From contig NZ_CP053073.1 in the NCBI RefSeq assembly GCF_013003985.1, positions 2,728,001-2,792,000 on the forward strand: 64,000 nt of DNA, written 5' to 3'. Shown piece after piece: positions 50,260 through 59,008 of the stretch. The notes under the pieces are model-generated. The model was given only the letters and a program-made list of their open reading frames with translations. It made no database searches and was not told where the DNA came from. The position numbers and the translations under genes are program-made. The DNA is from Usitatibacter palustris (GTDB lineage: Bacteria; Pseudomonadota; Gammaproteobacteria; Burkholderiales; Usitatibacteraceae). Within the stretch, counting starts at the first letter, position 1; every line of letters starts with the position of its first letter.

Positions 50260-50757
50260 GGCCATCGCCGAAGGGTTGATCCCGACCCGGCCCCAACCTC
50301 TCCATCAAACGCCGCCGATCTCGCTACCCAAACTTGCGCTCGAAATTCCTGGCGCACCGGCGATCCTGCAGCAAGCGGTGGGGGCCTCTCGTGATCAACC
50401 CTTCGTCGATGGCTCAGCGCCGGAACCATCGAGATGTCTCCAACAGCGGGGCGGCGCTGATCGCAACTTGAGAGCGTGTGCCTGTCATGTCGATCGCCAT
50501 TCATCGACGAGGGCGGCACCAGCCACCGCCTGCACCGTCAAATTATCTACGGGGCTTCACCGGAGCGGTGATGCCAGAAGCCTCCCGCGACCTTCGACAG
50601 CGATGGGTGTGGGTCGAGAGGGGGTGTCACCGATCGCTGCAGAACGGCGGTGCGCGAGGAATCTCGAGCGACATATGAAGTAGCGAGATCGATCCTCTCC
50701 CCGACGAAGCAAGGTCCCCCGGGTCGACCCACACCCATCGATGGCGGAGGTCGCGGG
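50260..50757. repeat. Dispersed intergenic repeat, copy 2 (expanded)
   Basis: The 659-bp gap between asnS and the RND permease contains a second copy of the repeat at 9569-9830. Two extra blocks distinguish it: about 100 bp near 50466-50565, and 138 bp between two CGATGG copies (50601 and 50739). The ends form an inverted repeat, 50584-50617 with 50724-50757, whose inner 17 bases (CGATGGGTGTGGGTCGA) are perfect. A 135-codon frame crosses the copy but is not conserved in copy 1. Downstream to 50823 I see only a short CTCAGGATGACAGT motif. Confidence 0.75.
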
Positions 50758-50823
50758 AAGAAAGTCGGAAAGCGGGTCCTTCGGGCTCCTGCGGAAGCCC
50801 TCAGGATGACAGTGCTTTTTTTC

Positions 50824-53800
50824 TCAGTCGCCGGAAGGCTGCGGCGCCGGCGTCCCGCTCGACTGCGGCGCATCCGCAACCTCCGTCGTCACCGGGCCCT
50901 TGCCGGAGAAGCGGTCGAGCGTGAGGTAGATCACCGGCGTGATGTAGAGCGTGATCACCTGCGAGAAAAGCAGGCCGCCCACGACCGCCACGCCGAGGGG
51001 CTGGCGCAGCTCCGCGCCCGCACCCAGGCCGAACGCGATCGGCAACGCGCCCATGAGCGCGGCGAAGGTCGTCATCATGATCGGGCGGAAGCGCAGCACG
51101 CAGGCGGCGCGGATCGCCTTCGCCGGATCCATGCCCTCGTTGCGCTGCGCGTGCAGCGCGAAGTCGATCATCATGATCGCGTTCTTCTTCACGATGCCGA
51201 TCAGCATGAGGATCCCGATCACCGCGATGAGCGAGAGATCCATGTTGAAGATCCACAGCGTGAGCAGCGCACCCACGGCGGCCGAGGGCAGGCCCGCGAG
51301 GATCGTGATCGGGTGGATGTAGCTCTCGTAAAGCACGCCCAGCAGGACGTAGATCACCAGCAGCGCGCCGATGAGCAGCCACACCTGGCTGCCTTGCGAA
51401 GCCTGGAACGCCGCGGCGTCGCCGCCCCAGCTGGTGAGGATCGACCCCGGCAGGTTCGCCTGCGCCTTGAAGCGCTCGACCTTGCCCGAGGCTTCGCCGA
51501 GCGACGCACCCGGCGCGAGGTTGAAGGCGACCGTGATCGACTGGAGCTGGCCCTGGTGGTTGATCGCGATCGGTCCCACGCGGCGCTCGACGGTGGCGAT
51601 GCTCGAAAGCGGCACCAGGTTGCCGTTCTTGCCGCGCAGGTAGATCTTCCCGAACGCGCTCTCGTCGGCGCGGTCGGGGTCCGCGGCCTGCAGGATGACG
51701 TTGTACGAATCGGTGGCGGTGTAGATCGTCGAGACCTGGCGCTCGCCGAACATCGAATAGAGCGCGGTGCGGACGTCCTGGATCTGGACGCCGAGCTGGT
51801 TCGCCTTGTCGCGATCGATGTCGAGCTGCGCCTGCAGGCCCTTCAGCTGCGCGTCGGAGGTGACGTCGCGGAAGATGGGATCGGCGCGCATCGAGGCCAT
51901 GATCTTGTCGGCGGCGTCCTGGAGCTCGCGGTCACCCACGCTGCGCAGGATGTACTGGTAGCGGGACTTCGAAATGCGCCCGCCGAGGCGAAGGTTCTGG
52001 ATCGGGCTGAAGTAGACCGTGACGCCCGGGATGGAGCGCAGGCTGCCGCGCAATTCCTCGATCACCTTCTCGATCTTGGGCCGCGTGCCCAGCGGCTTCA
52101 GCGACACGAAGATGCGGCCCGCGTTGCTGTCGTTCGCATTCACGATGACCGTATCGACCGCCGGGTTGGCGCGCAGCGCATCGCCCACGCGTTGGAGCAG
52201 CACGACCACGGCCGGGAACGAGATGTCCTCGACGGCCTCGGCCGTGACGATCATCTGGCCGATGTCCTCGGTCGGGAAGAAGCCCTTGGGCATCGCGATG
52301 AACAGGCCGATCGTGGCCACCAGCGTCGTGCCCGCCACGGCGAGCATCACGCGGGTGTGCCCGAGCGCCTTGTCGAGGGTGCGCTCGTACAAGGCGAGGA
52401 CGCGCTTGTAGCCGCGCTCGAACCACTCGGTGAGCTTCAGCGACCGGTCGTTCTCGTCCGAGCGGTGCAGGAAGCGCGCCGCGAGCATCGGGATGAGCGT
52501 GAGCGACACCAGCGCCGACACGATGATCGCCATCGACACGACGACCGCGAAGCTGTGGAAGAGCGAACCGATGACGCCGGGCATGAAGAAGATCGGGATG
52601 AACACCGCCACCAGCGAGAGCGAGATCGAGACGATCGTGAAGCCCATCTCGCGCGCACCGCGGATGGCGGCGGCGAAGGGCTCGACGCCCTCTTCCACGT
52701 GGCGCGCGATGTTCTCGAGCATCACGATCGCGTCGTCCACCACCAGGCCCACGGCGAGCGTGATCGCGAGCAGGGAAATGTTGTCGAGCGTGTAGCCCGC
52801 CGCTTTCATGAGCGCGATGGTGCCGATGAGCGAGATCGGCAGCGACAGCGTCGGGATGATGGTCGCGGTCGGATGGCGCAGGAACAGGAAGATCACGAGG
52901 ATCACCAGCGCGCAGGTGATGCCGAGCGTGATCTTCACGTCGTGGATCGCCTCGCGGATGGAGATCGACCGGTCGTTGCGGACCAGCAGGTTCACCGACG
53001 CGGGCATCTGGGCCACGAGACCCGGCACGGCGGCCTTGATGCGGTCCACCGTCTCGACCGTGTTGGCGTCGGGCTGGCGGAAGATCGACATCGTGATCGC
53101 GCGCTCGCCGTTGGACCAGCTCGCGGTCTTGGTGCTCGCGACGCTGTCCTCGACGTCGGCGACATCCTGCAGGCGCACCTGGGCGCCACCCGGGAGGGTC
53201 GCGACGATGATGTTGGCGAATTCGGCGGCACGCACCATCTGGCGGTTGGCCTGGATGGTGAGCGTCTGGCGGGCGCCATCGAGCGTGCCCACCGGCGTGT
53301 TCGCGTTGGCCGTGCGGATCGCGTTCGCGATGTCGTCGATGGTGAGGTTGCGGGTGGCGAGCGCCTCGGGCTTCACGCGCACGCGCACCGCGAAGCGCTT
53401 CTGGCCGTTGATGTTGACCTGCGCAACACCGGTGATCGTCGAGAGCGTGGGCGAGATGAGGTTCTCGGCGAAGGCGTTGAGATCCGAGAGCGACATGCCC
53501 TGCGACGTGAGCGTGACGAAGATCACCGGCGAATCGGCCGGATTCACCTTCCGGTAGGAAGGCGGGTTCGTCATTTCGATGGGCAGCGAGCGCGTGGCGC
53601 GGAAGAGTGCCGCCTGCACGTCCACCGCGGCCTTGTCGATGTCGCGGTCCGGATCGAATTCGAGCGTGACCTGGGTGTTCCCGAGCGTGCTGGTCGACGT
53701 GATGATGTTCACGCCCGAGATGGTGGCGAACTGCTTCTCGAGCGGCGTGGCCACGGAGGCGGCCATGTTCTCGGGGCTCGCACCGGGCAGGTTCGCCGAC

Positions 53801-53940
53801 ACCTGGATGGTGGGCGTATCGAACGCGGGGAGTGCCGCGATCGGGATGTCGTCATAGGCGATCACGCCCGCCACCACGAAGGAGAGCGAGAGAAGAACCG
53901 TCATCACCGGACGGCGGATGAACGGTTCCGAGAAATTCAC
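50824..53940 (-). CDS. RND efflux permease 2 (MdtB/MdtC/MuxC-like)
   Basis: The 1038-residue protein is an HAE1-type permease (MNFSEPFIRRPVMTVLLSLSF) with AVGLVVDDAIVMLENIARHVEEG and IVKKNAIMMIDFALHAQ proton-relay motifs. Its start, and the paired Pro/Ser-rich tail, resemble MdtB/C or MuxB/C-type pumps rather than AcrB. Only one permease gene is present. It overlaps the upstream adaptor gene by ATGA. No outer-membrane gene follows, so it may use the OprM-like protein at 38 kb or another TolC. Confidence 0.93.
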   Translation of the reverse strand: MNFSEPFIRRPVMTVLLSLSFVVAGVIAYDDIPIAALPAFDTPTIQVSANLPGASPENMAASVATPLEKQFATISGVNIITSTSTLGNTQVTLEFDPDRDIDKAAVDVQAALFRATRSLPIEMTNPPSYRKVNPADSPVIFVTLTSQGMSLSDLNAFAENLISPTLSTITGVAQVNINGQKRFAVRVRVKPEALATRNLTIDDIANAIRTANANTPVGTLDGARQTLTIQANRQMVRAAEFANIIVATLPGGAQVRLQDVADVEDSVASTKTASWSNGERAITMSIFRQPDANTVETVDRIKAAVPGLVAQMPASVNLLVRNDRSISIREAIHDVKITLGITCALVILVIFLFLRHPTATIIPTLSLPISLIGTIALMKAAGYTLDNISLLAITLAVGLVVDDAIVMLENIARHVEEGVEPFAAAIRGAREMGFTIVSISLSLVAVFIPIFFMPGVIGSLFHSFAVVVSMAIIVSALVSLTLIPMLAARFLHRSDENDRSLKLTEWFERGYKRVLALYERTLDKALGHTRVMLAVAGTTLVATIGLFIAMPKGFFPTEDIGQMIVTAEAVEDISFPAVVVLLQRVGDALRANPAVDTVIVNANDSNAGRIFVSLKPLGTRPKIEKVIEELRGSLRSIPGVTVYFSPIQNLRLGGRISKSRYQYILRSVGDRELQDAADKIMASMRADPIFRDVTSDAQLKGLQAQLDIDRDKANQLGVQIQDVRTALYSMFGERQVSTIYTATDSYNVILQAADPDRADESAFGKIYLRGKNGNLVPLSSIATVERRVGPIAINHQGQLQSITVAFNLAPGASLGEASGKVERFKAQANLPGSILTSWGGDAAAFQASQGSQVWLLIGALLVIYVLLGVLYESYIHPITILAGLPSAAVGALLTLWIFNMDLSLIAVIGILMLIGIVKKNAIMMIDFALHAQRNEGMDPAKAIRAACVLRFRPIMMTTFAALMGALPIAFGLGAGAELRQPLGVAVVGGLLFSQVITLYITPVIYLTLDRFSGKGPVTTEVADAPQSSGTPAPQPSGD

Positions 53941-55106
53941 GGCGCCTTCCCCTTGCCACCACTCTTCGCAGGAGCACCCGCGCGGTCGGCTTCGACGACG
54001 CTGGTGCCGGTGCGCAGGTTCTGCGTGCCCTCGACCACGATGCGCTGGCCGGGCGAAACGCCTTCGATGACCGCGATCGATCCATCGACGAGGGCCAGCG
54101 TCACGGTTTTCTGCGTGACCTTGCGGTCCTCGCCCACCACATAGATGAACCGGTTGTCGGGTCCGGTCTGGACCGCTTGAACCGGAACGACGCTGCCGCC
54201 CACGATGGTGCGGGGTGCCAGCTCCACGTTCACGTACATGCCCGGCCAGAGACGGCCCTGGTCGTTCGAGAACTCCGCCTTCACGCGAATCGTGCCGGTG
54301 GTGGTGTCCACGGCGTTGTCGAGGAACGTGAGCTTGCCCTTGAGCGGCGCGCCGCCGCCCTCGAGGAGCACGCTCACTTCGATCGCGCCCGCGACCATCG
54401 CGCCCCGCAGGCCCGCGAGCTCTTTTTCCGGCAGCGTGAAGCTCACCTGGATGGGATTGACCTGCGTCACCGTGACGAGCGGCGGGCTCGAGGGCTGCAC
54501 GAGACTGCCGGGGCGAACGCTCACCACACCGGTGCGTCCCGCGAAGGTCGCGCGGATCTCGCTGTAGCCCACGGCGACACGCGCCGAATCGGCCGCGGCC
54601 TGGTCCACCGCGATCTGGCCGCGCAATGTGTCGACCTTGTTCTGCGCCACGTCGAGTGCCGCCTGCGAGATGAACTTCTGGTTGAAGAGTTCCTTCTGGC
54701 GCTCGAAGTCGCGCGTGGCGGTCAGGAGGTCCGCCTTGTCCTTCTCGACCTGCGCCTGCGCCTTGCGCATGTTGGCTTCGTCGGCGCGCGCGTCGAGCGA
54801 GAACAGGAGCTCGCCCGCCTTCACCGACTGGCCCTCCGTGAAGTGGATCGCGCGCACGGTGCTGGTGACCTGCGGGCGGATCTCGACCGATTGCAGCGCG
54901 ACGACGTTGCCGTTGGCGCGCAGCTTCACCGGCACGTCGCGGCTTTCAACCTTCGCGGTGACGACGGGAATGGGCGCCGGACCCTTGCGCGCGCCCTGCG
55001 CTTCCGACGACTTGCTGCCGAGCCAGTACCACGTGCCCAGGCCCGCGGCGACGAGCACCACGACGAAGGTCGCGATCCAGACGCGGCGCTTGGAGGTTGC
55101 GGTCAT
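53937..55106 (-). CDS. RND efflux periplasmic adaptor 2 (MdtA-like)
   Basis: The 389-residue protein has an N-terminal membrane anchor (VWIATFVVVLVAAGLGTWYWLG), a lipoyl/hairpin region (EGQSVKAGELLFSLDARADEANMRKAQAQVEKD), and a beta-barrel ending with ENLRTGTSV-like residues. It resembles MdtA rather than a lipidated AcrA because it has no lipobox. It links permease 2 to an outer-membrane channel. Its start overlaps the M20 peptidase stop. Confidence 0.91.
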   Translation of the reverse strand: MTATSKRRVWIATFVVVLVAAGLGTWYWLGSKSSEAQGARKGPAPIPVVTAKVESRDVPVKLRANGNVVALQSVEIRPQVTSTVRAIHFTEGQSVKAGELLFSLDARADEANMRKAQAQVEKDKADLLTATRDFERQKELFNQKFISQAALDVAQNKVDTLRGQIAVDQAAADSARVAVGYSEIRATFAGRTGVVSVRPGSLVQPSSPPLVTVTQVNPIQVSFTLPEKELAGLRGAMVAGAIEVSVLLEGGGAPLKGKLTFLDNAVDTTTGTIRVKAEFSNDQGRLWPGMYVNVELAPRTIVGGSVVPVQAVQTGPDNRFIYVVGEDRKVTQKTVTLALVDGSIAVIEGVSPGQRIVVEGTQNLRTGTSVVEADRAGAPAKSGGKGKAP

Positions 55107-56611
55107 CGGGCCGCCGCGATCACGAGGGCCGTGGCCGCGGTCACTTTCTTCGCGTACTCGATGTGGATGAACTCGTTGGGGCCGTGCGCGTTCGACTTCG
55201 GGCCGAGCACGCCGGTGACCAGCATCTGCGCCTTCGGGAAGCGTTCGCCGAGCATGCCCATGAACGGGATCGTGCCGCCCTCGCCCATGAACGCGGCGGG
55301 CTTGCCGAAGAGCGCCTGCGAGGCGCCATCGAGCGCGGCGGCGAGCCAGGGCGCGGTGGCCGGCGCATTCCAGCCGGTGGCGGCGGAATCGGCATCGAAC
55401 GAGGCCGTGGCCGAATAAGGCACGTTGGTTTCGAGCATGTCCTTGAGGTTCTGCGCGGCCGCGGGGCCTTCGACGACGGGCGGCAGGCGCAGCGAGAGTT
55501 TCAGCGAGGTAAACGGACGTTGCACGTTTCCGGCCGACTCGAGCGCGGGCAAACCGTCAGCACCTGTAACAGCCAGCGCGGCTCGCCACGTACGGTTGAG
55601 GATGAGTTCCACGGGGTCTTTCGTGACGGGCTGCGCGAAGATGCGCGCGGTCTCGCCGTCGTTGCAGCACGAGGTCCACGGGAAACGTTTCCATACACTT
55701 TCGCCGAGTATTTGAGCGGCCTGCTTCGCCTGCTCGAGGCGTTCGGCGGGAATCTCGCACTGGAACGAGGGCGACTTCACGACGCCGGTGCCCGAATCGT
55801 CGATGCGATCGAGGAGGCTGCGCGCAATGCGGAAGGACGAGGGCACCACGCCGCCGGCGTCGCCCGAATGCACGCCCTCGGTGAGGATCTTCACCGTGAG
55901 CGTTCCGTTGATGAGGCCGCGCAGCGAGGTCGTGGCCCAGAGCTGGTCGTAGTTGCCCGCACCCGAATCGAGTGCGACCACGAGCGCGACATCGCCCATG
56001 CGCGGGGCCAGCGCCTCGAGGTACGCGGGCAGGTCGTACGAGCCGCTTTCCTCGCAGGTTTCGATGAGTCCGATGCAACGCCGGCGCGCGACGCCTTGTG
56101 CGTCCAGCGCGGAGATGGCCGAGATCGCGGCGAACACCGCATAACCGTCATCGGCACCGCCACGCCCGTAGAGCTTGCCGTCCTCGATCACCGGAATCCA
56201 CGGGCCGAAGCCATCGCGCCATCCGGTCATCTCGGGCTGCTTGTCGAGGTGGCCGTAGAGGAACACGGTGCGATCGCCCTCGAGCCCGCCGGTCGCGGGG
56301 ATATCGAAGAACAAAACCGGCGTGCGGCCTTCGAGGCGAATGACTTCGAGCTTGAGCCCGGCGACACCCTGCTTTTCCACCCAGGCCTTCGCCTGCGCGA
56401 CGGCGGCATCGATGTAGCCGTGCTTTTCCCAGTCCGGATCGAAGTGCGGGGACTTCGCGGGCAGGCGGATGTATTCCACGAGCTGGCCGACGATGTCGTC
56501 GTCCCACTGGCGCGAAACGCGGTCGAGCAGGGCCGCGGAATCGAGGCCGGTTGCGGGGGTGAGGGGCTGGCGAGCAGTCATGCGCGTAAGTCTTTCTTGG
56601 AATGGGGTCAT
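55103..56611 (-). CDS. M20 family metallopeptidase (dipeptidase-like)
   Basis: The 502-residue protein has M20 zinc and catalytic motifs: FLYGHLDKQPE (His-x-Asp), GRGGADDGYAVF, ETCEESGSYDL (Glu-Glu), and EGVHSGDAGG in the dimerisation domain. M20 peptidases cleave small peptides or N-acylated amino acids. No signal peptide is seen. ATG at 56611 is used; ATG at 56581 is an equally plausible start. The gene leads the adaptor-permease operon, which suggests cotranscription but not a shared function. Confidence 0.87.
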   Translation of the reverse strand: MTPFQERLTRMTARQPLTPATGLDSAALLDRVSRQWDDDIVGQLVEYIRLPAKSPHFDPDWEKHGYIDAAVAQAKAWVEKQGVAGLKLEVIRLEGRTPVLFFDIPATGGLEGDRTVFLYGHLDKQPEMTGWRDGFGPWIPVIEDGKLYGRGGADDGYAVFAAISAISALDAQGVARRRCIGLIETCEESGSYDLPAYLEALAPRMGDVALVVALDSGAGNYDQLWATTSLRGLINGTLTVKILTEGVHSGDAGGVVPSSFRIARSLLDRIDDSGTGVVKSPSFQCEIPAERLEQAKQAAQILGESVWKRFPWTSCCNDGETARIFAQPVTKDPVELILNRTWRAALAVTGADGLPALESAGNVQRPFTSLKLSLRLPPVVEGPAAAQNLKDMLETNVPYSATASFDADSAATGWNAPATAPWLAAALDGASQALFGKPAAFMGEGGTIPFMGMLGERFPKAQMLVTGVLGPKSNAHGPNEFIHIEYAKKVTAATALVIAAAR

Positions 56612-56655
56612 TTTACCGGGGGAAGGGTCGCGGAGTCCGGTTATCCTGTGCCCCC

Positions 56656-58098
56656 ATGAGCGTGCCGTCCTGGTATGAAGTCCTGTTCGCCGCCTACGCC
56701 GTCTTCGTGGTAGGTGCCATCACGACGATCCTCCTCCAGCGCCGCTCCCCCACTGCGACACTGTCCTGGATCTTTGCGTTCATCGCCCTGCCCTTCATTT
56801 CGGGCCTGTACTACCTCGTTTTCGGGCCGCGGCGCCTGCTCCGCCGGCGCCGCCGCTACGGCCTCGCGCGCCGCTCGCTCGCGGGCAAGGTCACCGACTA
56901 CATCCGCTCCTCGTGCTGCCAGACCAAGCCCCGGCTCTCGCAGGATGCCGACGGCCTCGCGCGCGTGGTCGCCCGCCTGGGCCAGGGCGAGCCCACCTTC
57001 GCCTCGGGCGTGAAGCTGCTCGACCGCGGCGACGTCTACATCGATTCGCTCGTGCGCGCGATCAACGTGGCGAAGCACCACGTGCATTGCGAGTACTACA
57101 TCTGGGAAGCCGATCGCGTCGGCGCCTATGTGCGCGATGCGCTGGTCGAGGCGCGCGCCCGCGGCATCGAGGTCCGCATCCTGGTCGACGGCGTGGGCTC
57201 GCGCTCGGCCGACCGGGAGTTCTGGAAGCCTCTCACGTCGATCGGCGGCGAGGTGCTGCACTTCAACCGCCTGCGCTTTTCCTTCGCGAGCCTCAACTTC
57301 GCGAACTTCCGCACCCACCGCAAGATCGTCGTGTGCGATGGCGCCGTGGGTTACGTCGGCGGGCAGAACCTGCACGATCCGGTGAGCGCCGTGCACTCGG
57401 GCAAGGGCGCGTGGCACGACATGCAGGCGCGCATCGACGGCGAGCCGGTGCGCCGGCTGCAGCGGCTCTTCCTCGAGAACTGGACCTACTCGGGCGGCAT
57501 CTTCAAGATGGATCTCGAGGACGTGAAGCACTACTTCCCGCCCGCCAATGAAGGACGTGGCCTCGCGGTGCAGGTGCTGGCCTCGGGCCCCGACGACGAA
57601 CGCGCATCGCTCCATGCGTTCCTCCTCGCGGCCATCTCCACCGCGCGCTACCGCGTGTGGATCACCACGCCCTACTTCATTCCGGATGAACCGCTCGAGG
57701 CGATGCTGAAGATCGCCGTGCTGCGCGGCGTGGACGTGAAGGTGATCGTGCCCCTCGAGGGCGATTCGAAGGTCGTGACCTTCGCCTCGCGAACGTATTG
57801 CGAGGCGCTGGGGGCCGCGGGCATCCACGTCTTCGAGTACGGGCCGCCGATGCTTCACTCGAAGACGATGGTCGTCGACCAGACGATGGGCATGGTGGGC
57901 ACCAACAACCTCGACAACCGCAGCTTCCGCCTCAATTTCGAAGTCGCCGCGGCGTTCTACGACCACGAAGTCATCGAGCAGCTCGCGAGCCATTTCGTCG
58001 GCGCCATGGCTCAGGCGCGGCCCTTCCGCAAGCGCCGCGGCGCGCGCGTGGCCGCCTTCCTCGAATCGGTCGCGCGGCTTTCGTCGCCGGTGCTGTAA
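56656..58098 (+). CDS. cls: Cardiolipin synthase (phospholipase D superfamily)
   Basis: The 480-residue protein has two N-terminal membrane segments (SVPSWYEVLFAAYAVFVVGAI and a second at about 38-56). Two HKD motifs follow: HRKIVVCDGAVGYVGGQN near residue 221 and HSKTMVVDQTMGMVGTNN near residue 402. It makes cardiolipin from phosphatidylglycerol at the inner membrane. ATG at 56656 places the first helix at the N-terminus. The stop TAA overlaps the ATG of the GDSL gene (TAATG). Confidence 0.94.
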   Translation: MSVPSWYEVLFAAYAVFVVGAITTILLQRRSPTATLSWIFAFIALPFISGLYYLVFGPRRLLRRRRRYGLARRSLAGKVTDYIRSSCCQTKPRLSQDADGLARVVARLGQGEPTFASGVKLLDRGDVYIDSLVRAINVAKHHVHCEYYIWEADRVGAYVRDALVEARARGIEVRILVDGVGSRSADREFWKPLTSIGGEVLHFNRLRFSFASLNFANFRTHRKIVVCDGAVGYVGGQNLHDPVSAVHSGKGAWHDMQARIDGEPVRRLQRLFLENWTYSGGIFKMDLEDVKHYFPPANEGRGLAVQVLASGPDDERASLHAFLLAAISTARYRVWITTPYFIPDEPLEAMLKIAVLRGVDVKVIVPLEGDSKVVTFASRTYCEALGAAGIHVFEYGPPMLHSKTMVVDQTMGMVGTNNLDNRSFRLNFEVAAAFYDHEVIEQLASHFVGAMAQARPFRKRRGARVAAFLESVARLSSPVL

Positions 58099-58739
58099 TG
58101 AAAATAAAGGGGACAGTCCCCATTTCCGAAAAGGGGACTGTCCCCTTTATTTTTGCCGCGCTGCTGGCACTCGCCGCCTGCGGGTCGCCTTACCCGAAGC
58201 TCGAGAAGCTCGATGCCAATGCCGTGGTGCTCGCGTTCGGCGACAGCCTCACGTTCGGGACCGGCGCCTCCCCTTCGGAGTCGTATCCGGCAGCACTCGA
58301 ATCGCTCATCGAACGCAAGGTCGTGCGCTCGGGCGTGCCGGGTGAAACGAGCGAGGAAGGCCTCGCGCGGCTTCCCGGCGTCCTCGACGAGGTGCAACCG
58401 AAACTGCTGCTGCTCTGCCACGGTGGCAACGACTTCCTGAGGAAGCTCGACGACGCGAAGACCGCGGAGAACGTGCGCGCGATGGTGAAGCTCGCCCGCG
58501 AGCGGGGCATTGCCGTGATGATCCTCGCGACGCCGAAGCCCGCGGGCATCGGCACGACGATGCTGCCCTTCTATGCCGACATCGGCCGCGAGAACGCGAT
58601 CCCCGTCGAGGGCGCCGTGCTCAATGACGTGCTCACCGACCGCTCCCTCAAGGCCGACCTCGTCCACCCGAACGGCAAGGGCTATCGCAAGATCGCCGAG
58701 GCGATCGCGAAGGTGCTCCGGAAGGCCGGCGCCGTCTAG
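58098..58739 (+). CDS. GDSL/SGNH hydrolase lipoprotein with repeat-derived N-terminus
   Basis: The 213-residue product has SGNH motifs GDSLTFGTG (nucleophile Ser near residue 51), the Gly block in RSGVPGET, GGND and the HPNGKGY His. It resembles TesA-type arylesterases. The N-terminus is unusual: MKIKGTVPISEKGTVPFIF is encoded by REP doublet E and runs directly into the hydrophobic core ALLALAACGS, which gives a lipobox (LAAC). Whether this repeat-encoded n-region works as a signal peptide is testable. The ATG overlaps the cls stop. Confidence 0.85.
   Translation: MKIKGTVPISEKGTVPFIFAALLALAACGSPYPKLEKLDANAVVLAFGDSLTFGTGASPSESYPAALESLIERKVVRSGVPGETSEEGLARLPGVLDEVQPKLLLLCHGGNDFLRKLDDAKTAENVRAMVKLARERGIAVMILATPKPAGIGTTMLPFYADIGRENAIPVEGAVLNDVLTDRSLKADLVHPNGKGYRKIAEAIAKVLRKAGAV
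58100..58151. repeat. REP-like palindrome doublet E inside a signal peptide
   Basis: GGGGACAGTCCCC (58109-58121) and GGGGACTGTCCCC (58133-58145), 24-bp period. It lies within the first codons of the GDSL gene and encodes KGTVPISEKGTVPF-like residues. It is the only doublet in the window at a gene's 5' end. Its hairpins would also lie in the ribosome-binding region of the downstream mRNA. Confidence 0.87.
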
Positions 58740-58849
58740 CAACCGGGACTTTGGTCGCAGGTCGAAGGAGACTTCTGCAGCATTGGCGCCCGGGCCGCAG
58801 AGGCCTACCTTGTCGTCACACCTATAAGAAACGACCAGGGAGCCACACC

Positions 58850-58963
58850 ATGAATCGCTGCCTTTCGCACGGCATCGCGCTCGCCACCGCCGGCCTCGCC
58901 ACCCCCGCATTCGCCGGTAAGACCATCAAGTTCGCCACCGAGAAGCCGATCACCACGAAGTAG
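58850..58963 (+). CDS. Very short secreted peptide
   Basis: ATG at 58850 follows CAGGGAG and opens a 37-codon frame with a clear signal peptide (GIALATAGLATPAFA) and only 15 mature residues (GKTIKFATEKPITTK). I recognise no family. It could be a real small peptide, or the 5' remnant of a longer gene interrupted by its stop. TATAAG at 58823-58828 is a possible -10 box. The 110-bp gap upstream holds nothing else I can name. Confidence 0.45.
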   Translation: MNRCLSHGIALATAGLATPAFAGKTIKFATEKPITTK

Positions 58964-59008
58964 CGGTGGCGCCCGACGAGGCGCCGCTGATACGACCGGA
59001 GGCGAACG

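Noticed and set aside
50276..50683. 135-codon frame within dispersed repeat copy 2
   Set aside because: The corresponding frame in copy 1 at 9509-9703 ends early and shifts after small indels, so the repeated sequence is not conserved as protein.
50785..50823. Terminator for the second RND operon from the T-run at 50815-50821
   Set aside because: The operon is on the minus strand, so the U-tract would be on the wrong side of the hairpin; only a repeat tail motif remains.
50650..54144. 1164-residue plus-strand frame across the second RND permease
   Set aside because: This is an antisense shadow of the permease and adaptor; the highly charged sequence has no family features.
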